Below are positions 9,037 to 17,086 of a stretch of 64,000 nucleotides of DNA, piece after piece. The stretch is from Velocimicrobium porci (GTDB taxonomy: Bacteria; Bacillota; Clostridia; Lachnospirales; Lachnospiraceae): NCBI RefSeq assembly GCF_009696045.1, contig NZ_VUMT01000002.1:62001-126000 (forward strand), read 5' to 3'. The notes under the pieces were generated by a model, which was not told the DNA's origin, made no database searches, and was given only the letters and a program-made list of their open reading frames with translations. How positions within the stretch are numbered: position 1 is the first letter of the stretch; each line of letters begins with the position of its first letter. Both the position numbers and the translations under genes were made by a program.

Positions 9037-10086
9037 CTATTTTCTTTCTCCTAAATTATTCTCATCAAAATCATCTTCTAACTCCCGATTTTGATATATT
9101 TCATCCTGACTGTATCCCTTTTGAATCACATCTTGAAGATTCATTGTATTTTCATTTGTCTTTTGTGGATTAATTCTTTTTATATTTTTTTCTGGTGCTG
9201 TAATTGCCATTTTCGGAACCGCTTTTACATAATAGTAATAGTCATCGTCTTCAAACTGCAATTTTTCAACTGTTGTATAGTCAAGACTAAGTCGAAAAAA
9301 CCAGATAATATAAACTAATACTCCACTTACTGCATTTCCTATAACAATAGATCCAATATTTTTATATATATCGAAGCCTAATCCTCCAATTAAAAATCCA
9401 ATAATGCTTACGCAAGTTCCTACGACAATTCCTGCTTCAAATGCATGATCAAAGCTTTGCTTCCTTACAATATAAGTCACAAGCATAACAACAGAAAAAA
9501 TAAGTATTGCTGAAAGCATTTCCTTGTTATTGACCAGACTATCTATTACAATCCGATACACATTGAAAATATCCTCTACTGAATTGCCATTTGTCGCAAG
9601 TACACTCTCCTTAATTGCAGAAAACAGGTAAAACACAACAACTCCACAACTTACAGGTAGAACTGCAATTGGCGTTCCTATCATCCCGAGTAAGATAGGA
9701 ATGCAGTAAGGAATTTTTAGTAAAAATAGAATCGGAATTGCCAGTACTGCAAAACTATATTTAGGAGTAAACCGCAAAAACATACAGTACATAATAATCA
9801 ATATAACGGCAGCAACAATTGCCAATATTTTAGAAACAAAAAATATTTGTAACACTGCAACAATCCCTGTCACTAAACTGATAAATGAAACTGGCAAAAA
9901 TGCACACACAAAAGAACCAATTACCATTATGTTAACCTGTGTCAGTTTTGGGTTAAACCCCAGATGGGTATTTATCATATAAAATATAAATAATGTCGAT
10001 ATAAACTTTATCGCAGGATTAAGGTAGCTATCCGCTTTGGAATAAAATTTCCGAAGCTGCTCTTTGATTACCAATAGATTCATCAT
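9037..10086 (-). CDS. Conserved-looking polytopic membrane protein of unknown function
   Basis: 349 residues with about eight hydrophobic segments between residues 20 and 270, then a soluble tail. The tail opens with a striking acidic and aromatic stretch (FEDDDYYYYVKAVPKM, about 275-290) and contains an Asn/Gln-rich part. No family was recognised. It lies 20 bases upstream of cdaA and 14 bases after the small membrane protein gene, so all are probably made together. A role linked to c-di-AMP or the envelope is inferred only from position. Confidence 0.75.
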   Translation of the reverse strand: MMNLLVIKEQLRKFYSKADSYLNPAIKFISTLFIFYMINTHLGFNPKLTQVNIMVIGSFVCAFLPVSFISLVTGIVAVLQIFFVSKILAIVAAVILIIMYCMFLRFTPKYSFAVLAIPILFLLKIPYCIPILLGMIGTPIAVLPVSCGVVVFYLFSAIKESVLATNGNSVEDIFNVYRIVIDSLVNNKEMLSAILIFSVVMLVTYIVRKQSFDHAFEAGIVVGTCVSIIGFLIGGLGFDIYKNIGSIVIGNAVSGVLVYIIWFFRLSLDYTTVEKLQFEDDDYYYYVKAVPKMAITAPEKNIKRINPQKTNENTMNLQDVIQKGYSQDEIYQNRELEDDFDENNLGERK

Positions 10087-10100
10087 CCTGTCTTGCCCTC

Positions 10101-10508
10101 CTACTTTTGTTCTGCCTCGTCTTTGTAGAACTTACGGAGTACACCAAGCATTCTAAAATATTTTTTCACAAATTTATGGGCTTTATCATATTTCAAAGAA
10201 TACATAACAATTGTTCCAATTATATATATAATAAGTAAAATTAAATAGACTGCCAGTGCTTTTCCAATCACTGCTTTATAATTCAGTGTTGCCGCATTTG
10301 TAATCAAAAATTCTGCATTGTAAAAAACCAATAGACCTAAAATAAGTATATACCCAATTGTAACACTCACTATAGTTTTCAACAAATTATATCGTATATA
10401 GTCCGATTTATAATAACCAAACCGTTTAAAATTTTCTTGATTTTCTTTCTTCTCATAGCTGGCTAATCGACTCATAATACGAATCTTCTTTTCATTTAAC
10501 ACGGTCAC
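10101..10508 (-). CDS. Small membrane protein of unknown function
   Basis: 135 residues. A charged N-terminal part (about 1-40) with KKENQENFKRFGYYKSDYIRY precedes two membrane helices (about 45-67 and 85-110), then a basic end. No family is recognised. It is the first gene of the operon that goes on to the polytopic protein, cdaA, ybbR and the HPr-like gene. Confidence 0.7.
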   Translation of the reverse strand: MTVLNEKKIRIMSRLASYEKKENQENFKRFGYYKSDYIRYNLLKTIVSVTIGYILILGLLVFYNAEFLITNAATLNYKAVIGKALAVYLILLIIYIIGTIVMYSLKYDKAHKFVKKYFRMLGVLRKFYKDEAEQK

Positions 10509-10546
10509 ACCTCACTTTCTACCGATAGGCATACTCACTTATAACT

Positions 10547-10575
10547 AGTATAGCACACATTGTTTTGATAGTGAA
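10547..10575 (-). promoter_or_regulatory. Promoter of the cdaA operon
   Basis: TTCACT and TATACT are separated by 17 bases on the minus strand, about 38 bases before the first gene. The -35 matches four of six consensus positions. Confidence 0.55.
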
Positions 10576-10592
10576 GAAAATTTTTAAGCTTA

Positions 10593-11351
10593 TTATACTT
10601 CTAATCTTTCTATTATATAAGAGAGCAGTTCATCTGAAAAAATTTGTAATTGGGAAAGTGTAATAATTTTTTCGTCTAAAATAGATAACCTTCCTAATTG
10701 ATGTGGGGCAATTCCCAAATCTGCTTCTTCCAACATCGAAAGATCAAACTCACTGTCACCAGCAGAAATTACCAATTCAGAATTAATTTTTTCTTTAAAA
10801 CGCCTTACCGCATTTCCTTTCGTTAATTTCTTTGGTATAACATAAATTTTCGTGCCATTACTACATACATCTACTAAATCTGTATTTAGATTTTGTTTTA
10901 AAAGTTCTACTGTCTTACATGGAAAACTACTTTTGGTAAATAAGAATAATTCCTCAATATTTCTCAATTCAAAACACCGATTTTTATCCCTTTCAAGCAT
11001 TGACTCTGCATTCTTCAACTCCATTTTACAGTCTGATATCAAATTTAATGATTCTTTATACCATATATTGTCGCTTTTTCCATTTTTCAAAAGTATCCCG
11101 CCATTACAAACAAAAGCATATTCCGGTTCGTCAATTCCCAAATTAATCCTTTTATATTGTTCGATTGTTCGGGTCGTGGTCGGTACAAACAATATCCTTT
11201 TACAAATTTGTTTTAACAACTCATTGGATTTTTTGGTCATAAAAGAAATTTCCCGACCTTGATAAACTTCTACGCATTTTTTCTTTTCTTCTATTGGGTG
11301 TTTATACGAATAAATTAAAGTATTATCTAAATCGCAATGAAATACAACCAT
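10593..11351 (-). CDS. HAD-superfamily phosphatase (type IIB-like) at the end of the Ter/Yce cluster
   Basis: 252 residues with all four HAD motifs: DLDNT near residue 7, TTTRT near 58, the Lys of LTKGNAV near 185 and AGDSEFDLSMLEEADLG near 205. The insert between motifs II and III is of the Cof/sucrose-phosphatase type, so a sugar phosphate or nucleotide phosphate is a fair guess. HAD genes are part of the biosynthetic module described in Ter stress systems. Here it follows the P-type ATPase but behind an intrinsic terminator, so its level may depend on readthrough. AGGAGG precedes the start. Confidence 0.85.
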   Translation of the reverse strand: MVVFHCDLDNTLIYSYKHPIEEKKKCVEVYQGREISFMTKKSNELLKQICKRILFVPTTTRTIEQYKRINLGIDEPEYAFVCNGGILLKNGKSDNIWYKESLNLISDCKMELKNAESMLERDKNRCFELRNIEELFLFTKSSFPCKTVELLKQNLNTDLVDVCSNGTKIYVIPKKLTKGNAVRRFKEKINSELVISAGDSEFDLSMLEEADLGIAPHQLGRLSILDEKIITLSQLQIFSDELLSYIIERLEV

Positions 11352-11363
11352 ATTTATCCTCCT

Positions 11364-11399
11364 AAAAAACTGGCATACGATATAAAATACCGTATGCCA
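11364..11399 (-). terminator. Intercistronic terminator between the P-type ATPase and HAD genes
   Basis: On the minus strand TGGCATACG pairs with CGTATGCCA (11371-11399) and is followed by TTTTTT, directly before the AGGAGG of the HAD gene. It should end most transcripts from the ter operon. Confidence 0.75.
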
Positions 11400-11420
11400 T
11401 CTTCCTATTTCATTCTCTTT

Positions 11421-14084
11421 TTATTTTTCTCTGTCGCCAACAATATATTTTCGAACCAAATCAACAGGAATCATTGTAAATGCCAATGCAATCACTAATA
11501 ACCAACCCTTTATTCCAAATGGAACACAGCTAAACATTTCACCAATCCATTTAAAGACTGGGAATGGTACTAACGCTGCATTTACAATAACTGCCTGCAC
11601 AAGAATAATCGTGAAAAATACTTTTAAGAAACCTGGATTTGCATTTATATTCTTGAAAATTCCAAAGCCGTCATCTCTTACATTAAATCCGTTAAATAAT
11701 GCACTTACAATAAATAGAACAAAATATCCTGTTAATAATTGCTCTTGATTATCAAAGAAACTTGCAAAAAATGGAGCCTTTAGGAATACAAAACTAACAA
11801 TTGTAAGCCAGATTCCCATTGTTAATATCTGTTCCATCATTTTTCTGCTGACAATACTTTCATCTCTTCTTCTTGGTCTTTCTTTCATGTATTTTTCAAG
11901 AGCCGGTTCATTGCCCAGCATAATTGCACCTAAACCATCCATTACAAGATTTACAAATAATAAATGTGTTACTTTTAATGGCTCTGCCACTCCAAAGAAC
12001 GGTGCGATTGCACTGACAACTACAGCTGCAACATTGATTACAAGCTGGAATTTACAGAACTTTAATATATTATGATAAATTGTTCTACCATACCAGATTG
12101 CATCTTTAATTGATTTAAAATTATCATCTAAAATTACAATCTTACCAGCTTCCTTTGCTGCTTCTGTACCGCTTCCCATTGCAAATCCAACATCAGCTCT
12201 TTTTAACGCAGGAGAATCATTTACACCATCACCAGTCATACCAACTACAAGGTTCATTTCCTGACATAATCTTACCATTCTTGATTTGTCAGTTGGAAGT
12301 GCACGGGCAATTACTCTAATATTAGGAATAATTTTCTTCACTTCCTCATCACTCATTTGATTTAACTCTATTGATGACAATACAACATCTGATTCCTTCT
12401 TAATTAAGCCTGCATCTTTTGCGATTGCAGCTGCTGTTTCAAGTCGGTCACCCGTAATCATGACAACTTGGATACCTGCATTTTGCACTTCTTCAATCGC
12501 TTCTCTTGCTTCTGCTCTTACTTCATCCCGGATACCAACTAAGCCGATAATAACAATATCCTCATTAATCTTATTTTCAACAAGTGCTTTTTCTGAATAC
12601 CCAAATGCCAGTACTCTCATTGCCTTAGAAGCCAAATCATCAATTTTTTTGTCTAATACAGCTTTATCCAAATTTTTAATTTCACCATTTGCATCCATAT
12701 ATTTTGTTGCTGCTGCCAAAAGACGCTCTGGTGCACCTTTATAAAAAGTCTTGCCATACTTATCAATTCTTGCCTGACTAAATTTATTAGTAGAATTAAA
12801 TCCCTGTGAAGCTGTTACAACACAATCACTGGAAGATGATAACTGGTTAAATGTTGTTTCACCAAGGAATTTCATTAATGCCTGATCCGTTGCATTTCCA
12901 CCAATCACTCTATGTTCTGAATCATACATAGACTGTGTATTTTTTCCAATTGCTAAGTCAATATGTTCTTTTACTTTCGCATGAGAATCTAATTCCTGAA
13001 TTGGAATTGATTGCCCATCCGCTGTAAAGAAGTCAACAACCTCAAGCATCCCCTTTGTAATCGTTCCTGTTTTATCACTAAATAAAATATTTAAAGAACC
13101 GGCTGTTTCAATTCCCTCCGCTTTTCTTACAAGAACATTATGGTCTAACATCTTACTTGTATTCTGCATTAATACAAGTGAAATCATAAGTGGAAGTCCC
13201 TCTGGAACTGCACAGACAATAATTACAACGGCTAATGAAACTGCCTCTACAATATCCTTAAATACTTCAGCAAACCCTATTGAGAAATATGCAGATACAC
13301 CACCTGCACTAATAATAAAGTAAGCAAAATATAAGATTGCAATTACAATCGCACCGATATATCCAAAGGTAGAAATCTGATTCGCAAGTTTAGCCAGTTT
13401 AACCTTTAATGGGGAATCCGGCTCATCTTCCTGCATTTCCTCTGCCATTTTACCCATCATTGTCTTTAAACCAACTTTTCTTACATCTAAGATTCCTTCT
13501 CCGTCAAACACTACGGCACCACGAAATAGGGAATGTTTATCTACAAATGTATCTCCAGTAATATCATCCGGTAAAACAAAACCTTCGTCTGCCGCTGTCT
13601 TTTTACATTCCTCTGCCTCACCATTTAAAGCAGAATTGTCAACTCTCAAATTACCGGATACTAACACACCATCTGCCGGTACTTTATCACCAGACTGTAA
13701 TAATACCTTATCTCCAACAACAACATCGTCAATATCAATAACAGAAACGGCACCATTACGATGTACCTTACACTGATCTTTTTTCGTGCTATCCTTTAAC
13801 TCACGATACTTTGTATCACTTGCAACACCGGTTTTGGCAGATACCACTGCTACGATCAATACTGCTACAATCGTTCCTACCGGCTCATAAATCTCAGCAT
13901 AACCAAAGAAAAACATAACAATCATCAATGCTGCAATTGCCAGCAAGATTCGAATCATCGGATCACTAAATGTTTCTTTAAATTCCTGCCAAAAGGTAGT
14001 AGGCTCGGAATCAGGAATTTCATTTGAGCCGTATTTTGCCCTCGAGTCTATAACCTCTTTGTCTGTAAGTCCACTAAATTTCAT
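11421..14084 (-). CDS. P-type calcium-transporting ATPase
   Basis: 887 residues. The phosphorylation motif SDKTGTITKG is near residue 335, with the hinge TGDGVNDSPALKRADVGFAMG near 617-637 and CAVPEGLPL of the P2-type ion site near 292. About ten membrane segments are visible, and the topology fits P2 (SERCA/PMCA-like) Ca2+ pumps. The actuator loop reads NGEA (154-157) where TGES is usual; the catalytic Glu is kept. It lies 36 bases after the third TerD-family gene, in the place where other Ter operons often have TerC, so it may move the metal that TerD proteins bind. That link is inference. Confidence 0.9.
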   Translation of the reverse strand: MKFSGLTDKEVIDSRAKYGSNEIPDSEPTTFWQEFKETFSDPMIRILLAIAALMIVMFFFGYAEIYEPVGTIVAVLIVAVVSAKTGVASDTKYRELKDSTKKDQCKVHRNGAVSVIDIDDVVVGDKVLLQSGDKVPADGVLVSGNLRVDNSALNGEAEECKKTAADEGFVLPDDITGDTFVDKHSLFRGAVVFDGEGILDVRKVGLKTMMGKMAEEMQEDEPDSPLKVKLAKLANQISTFGYIGAIVIAILYFAYFIISAGGVSAYFSIGFAEVFKDIVEAVSLAVVIIVCAVPEGLPLMISLVLMQNTSKMLDHNVLVRKAEGIETAGSLNILFSDKTGTITKGMLEVVDFFTADGQSIPIQELDSHAKVKEHIDLAIGKNTQSMYDSEHRVIGGNATDQALMKFLGETTFNQLSSSSDCVVTASQGFNSTNKFSQARIDKYGKTFYKGAPERLLAAATKYMDANGEIKNLDKAVLDKKIDDLASKAMRVLAFGYSEKALVENKINEDIVIIGLVGIRDEVRAEAREAIEEVQNAGIQVVMITGDRLETAAAIAKDAGLIKKESDVVLSSIELNQMSDEEVKKIIPNIRVIARALPTDKSRMVRLCQEMNLVVGMTGDGVNDSPALKRADVGFAMGSGTEAAKEAGKIVILDDNFKSIKDAIWYGRTIYHNILKFCKFQLVINVAAVVVSAIAPFFGVAEPLKVTHLLFVNLVMDGLGAIMLGNEPALEKYMKERPRRRDESIVSRKMMEQILTMGIWLTIVSFVFLKAPFFASFFDNQEQLLTGYFVLFIVSALFNGFNVRDDGFGIFKNINANPGFLKVFFTIILVQAVIVNAALVPFPVFKWIGEMFSCVPFGIKGWLLVIALAFTMIPVDLVRKYIVGDREK

Positions 14085-14120
14085 ATTATTCTCCTCGTGT
14101 CTTATAATATTATTTGAAAA

Positions 14121-14714
14121 CTATTGAATATACCGATTCGCAAGTTCTCCTAATCCCGGATCATTCGTTCCCTGACCGATTGCATTAAATTTCCATTCAC
14201 CATTGTGTCTATATACTTCTCCGAAAATCATAGCTGTCATTCCGGAATAATCTTCTGTCAGGTTATAATGACACATTTCCGTATTATTTCTAGCATCAAC
14301 CAAACGGATAAACGCATTCTGAATCATTCCAAAGTGCTGATTTCTTTTAACCGCCTGATAAATATTTACAACAAGAACAATTCTATCATATTCTGCTGGT
14401 ATTTTATCCAGCTCAACAATAATCTGTTCATCATCGCCATCCCCTGCACCGGTTAAATTGTCACCCATATGCTGTACGGTACCTGATTTATGTCTTAAAT
14501 TACCAAAATAAACAATATCCTTTTGATTCACTAATTTGCCATTTTGTAGTAACAAAGCTGAAGCATCGCAATCAATTGGCTGAGGTTTTGGTGCAAAGAA
14601 ACCGCCTTTTTTACGTTCTACTTCATCCCATCCTAATCCAATAACCACTTTAGAAAGTCCTTCTCTATCTTTTGATAAACTAACTTTTTGTCCTTTTTGT
14701 AAACTAACCGACAT
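14121..14714 (-). CDS. TerD-family protein, divergent (TerZ-like) member
   Basis: 197 residues. The core calcium-binding signatures are kept: DCDASALLL near residue 48 and [15 protein letters not shown] near 80-95. It differs from the two upstream paralogs by an insert after GLGWD (ERKKGGFFAPKPQP) and by NIYQAVKRNQHFG replacing [13 protein letters not shown]. This pattern recalls TerZ rather than TerD, which is a judgement by eye. TerD proteins bind Ca2+ and act in tellurite and general envelope or DNA stress. It is third of three tandem paralogs. Confidence 0.88.
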   Translation of the reverse strand: MSVSLQKGQKVSLSKDREGLSKVVIGLGWDEVERKKGGFFAPKPQPIDCDASALLLQNGKLVNQKDIVYFGNLRHKSGTVQHMGDNLTGAGDGDDEQIIVELDKIPAEYDRIVLVVNIYQAVKRNQHFGMIQNAFIRLVDARNNTEMCHYNLTEDYSGMTAMIFGEVYRHNGEWKFNAIGQGTNDPGLGELANRYIQ

Positions 14715-14725
14715 TCTTTTTCCTC

Positions 14726-15307
14726 CTATTCTACTTCAACACCATAGTTTGCACAAAGTGCTGCTAAGCCGCCTTGGTAACCGCATCCAATCGCATTGAA
14801 TTTCCATTCGCCATTATTTTTATATAATTCACCAAATACTGCTGCTGTTTCAATTGAAAAATCTTCTCCTAAATCATAACGAAGCAATTCTTCTCCTGTA
14901 TCTTCTCTATAAATTCGAATAAACGCATTATTTACCTGTCCAAAATTTTGTCTTCTGACTTCCGCATCATAGATTGTAACCGTAAATGCAATTTTAGATA
15001 TATTCGCCGGAACTATAGACAAGTCCACTTTTATCTGCTCATCATCTCCATCACCAACACCGGTCAGATTATCTCCCAGATGTTCTACACCTCCGGAAGG
15101 ATGTTTTAAATTTCCATAAAACACAAAATCTTCTTGTCTTGAAATTTTTCCTGAATCAGTCAACAAAAATGCTGCTGCATCCAAATCGAAATCTCCACCT
15201 GTATCAAATTGATTTACATCCCATCCAAGACCTACTACAACCTTTGATAATCCAGGATTTCCTTTTGTTAAACTTACTTTTTGTCCTTTTTGTAAACTTA
15301 CTGGCAT
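14726..15307 (-). CDS. terD: TerD-family calcium-binding stress protein (copy 2)
   Basis: 193 residues. Canonical TerD motifs are present: [24 protein letters not shown] near 24-47, [15 protein letters not shown] near 78, [21 protein letters not shown] near 110 and [13 protein letters not shown] near 165. The Asp-rich loops form the Ca2+ sites in known TerD structures. It is closely similar to the copy just upstream, so the pair arose by tandem duplication. The gap to each neighbour is 11 bases, which supports one operon. Confidence 0.93.
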   Translation of the reverse strand: MPVSLQKGQKVSLTKGNPGLSKVVVGLGWDVNQFDTGGDFDLDAAAFLLTDSGKISRQEDFVFYGNLKHPSGGVEHLGDNLTGVGDGDDEQIKVDLSIVPANISKIAFTVTIYDAEVRRQNFGQVNNAFIRIYREDTGEELLRYDLGEDFSIETAAVFGELYKNNGEWKFNAIGCGYQGGLAALCANYGVEVE

Positions 15308-15318
15308 TTTTCTACCTC

Positions 15319-15900
15319 CTATGCTACCTCAATTCCATAATGTCCACATAATGCGGCAAGTCCTCCCTGGAAACCACTTCCAATTGCATTAAATTTCCAC
15401 TCACCATTATGTCTATATAATTCACCTACAACGACTGCTGTTTCAATTGAAAAATCCTCTCCTAAATCATAACGAATTAATTCTGTATTCGTAGCTTCAT
15501 CTACAATTCGGATAAAAGCATTTGATACCTGACCAAAATTTTGTCTTCTGACTTCTGCATCATAGATTGTAACCGTAAATGCAATTTTAGATATATTCGC
15601 CGGAATTTTGCTTAGATCAACTTCGATTTGTTCATCATCGCCATCTCCCTCGCCGGTTAAGTTATCTCCCATATGTTTGACTGCCTCACTGGGATGAGCA
15701 AGATTTCCATAAAACACAAATTCTTTTTCCGTTGGACACTTTCCATTTTCCCCTAGCATAAATGCAGCTGCATCAAGGTCAAAATCTGAACCCGAATCAA
15801 AGGCGTTTACATCCCATCCAAGACCTACCATAATATTTTTCAATCCCGGATTCCCCTTTGTTAAATCAACTTTTTGTCCTTTTGATAAATTAATTGGCAT
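15319..15900 (-). CDS. terD: TerD-family calcium-binding stress protein (copy 1)
   Basis: 193 residues, the first TerD paralog in transcription order. It begins [20 protein letters not shown], the standard family N-terminus, and carries DFDLDAAAF and [14 protein letters not shown]. The protein ends [16 protein letters not shown] like B. subtilis YceC/YceD/YceE. It lies 23 bases after telA. The arrangement of several TerD paralogs with YceG and YceH/TelA is the same set of families as the B. subtilis yceCDEFGH locus, but here in the reverse order and without TerC (YceF). Confidence 0.93.
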   Translation of the reverse strand: MPINLSKGQKVDLTKGNPGLKNIMVGLGWDVNAFDSGSDFDLDAAAFMLGENGKCPTEKEFVFYGNLAHPSEAVKHMGDNLTGEGDGDDEQIEVDLSKIPANISKIAFTVTIYDAEVRRQNFGQVSNAFIRIVDEATNTELIRYDLGEDFSIETAVVVGELYRHNGEWKFNAIGSGFQGGLAALCGHYGIEVA

Positions 15901-15923
15901 AATTATATCCTCCCTTAAAATAC

Positions 15924-17081
15924 TTATTTTTGAATTTTATCTGGAACATGATACATCTTTTCGAACTCTGTTTTAATCGTTTCAAGTCTGGCCTGATCTT
16001 CCATTCTTTTCTTTCTTGCATTTTCCTGAATTTGTTTTGTTTCATCAATACCATTTACAATTGTTCTCCAAGTTGTTTCCAACGTTTCAATTTTAATTGA
16101 ACTTCCAGATGCTAACCTTGCTGTCGCTTTTGACTGTTCCACTGTATTTTTCGCATTTTTAATTAACATCTCATTTGTTCTTTCGTCTAAAGCAGACATT
16201 GCTTCTGCCTGAATTTTCTGCCGTTTAAGCATGATTGCCTGTGCAAGTGCCTGTTTAAACACGGGCAATGTAATAATAAATGCCGAATTGATTTTACGAA
16301 CTAGGTTCATATTGCTAAATTCCATTGTCTTAATCATTGGAATAGACTGTATTGCTACACTTTCCGCTGTGCGAAGATCCTGCGTTCTCTGTTCTAGCAT
16401 CATTAGAGCCTGTTCTAAACTCTGTATTTCAAATTGAATCGAATTATCGCCTGTCATTTCCATATCATTTCTTCGCTGTGCGATATAAGCTTCCAATTCC
16501 CGGCAACCTTGTTCTCCTGCCAAAATATACTTTACAAGCTCATGATAATAATTTACATTTGCCTCAAACATCATTTCTAATTTACGGTTTGACTGTTTAA
16601 TTTCGGACTCATACTGCTTCAATTGCACGTAAATTTTATCAATTTCCTCACCCATTGTATGGTATTTCGCAAGTATTTTATCAAGCTGCTTCCGAAGATT
16701 CCCAAACAATTTTCCAAACAAACCTGAATTTTCTTTTATTTCTTCAATATCAAACTTGGACATTATTTTGGCCAATTCATTTAGCATCTCACTGGAATCA
16801 TCCAACTGTGACATATTCATACTGTTTAGTACAACATCGGATGCTTTTGATATTTCTTCGGCAACCGGAGCACCAAAAGAAACAATAGTTTCAAGATTAT
16901 AAACCTCGATTTGGCTTGCCAGAGCATCGACCTCCGGTGAATTTACCAGCGTTTCGTTCATCTGCTGTCTGTCTGCAACAATATCGTATTGTTCTACCAC
17001 TTCTAATTCATTTTTAGGCTCTGGTGTCGACGCAGCTGTTGTTGTCTGCTGCATATTTGGTCTGCTAAAATCTAATCCCAT
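15924..17081 (-). CDS. telA: TelA/YceH toxic-anion resistance protein
   Basis: 385 residues, almost wholly helical. There is a low-complexity N-terminus (Thr/Ala-rich, to about 20), a coiled-coil core, and the family phrases [30 protein letters not shown] near 125-150 and [18 protein letters not shown] near 335-352. TelA proteins go with TerD and YceG in tellurite and phage or stress resistance loci; the biochemical role is not settled. It is 5 bases downstream of yceG and 23 upstream of the first terD. Confidence 0.92.
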   Translation of the reverse strand: MGLDFSRPNMQQTTTAASTPEPKNELEVVEQYDIVADRQQMNETLVNSPEVDALASQIEVYNLETIVSFGAPVAEEISKASDVVLNSMNMSQLDDSSEMLNELAKIMSKFDIEEIKENSGLFGKLFGNLRKQLDKILAKYHTMGEEIDKIYVQLKQYESEIKQSNRKLEMMFEANVNYYHELVKYILAGEQGCRELEAYIAQRRNDMEMTGDNSIQFEIQSLEQALMMLEQRTQDLRTAESVAIQSIPMIKTMEFSNMNLVRKINSAFIITLPVFKQALAQAIMLKRQKIQAEAMSALDERTNEMLIKNAKNTVEQSKATARLASGSSIKIETLETTWRTIVNGIDETKQIQENARKKRMEDQARLETIKTEFEKMYHVPDKIQK

Positions 17082-17086
17082 ATCAT

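Noticed and set aside
10852-11262. Open frame of 136 codons opposite the HAD gene
   Set aside because: All four HAD motifs are on the minus strand, and the plus-strand frame has no start signal.
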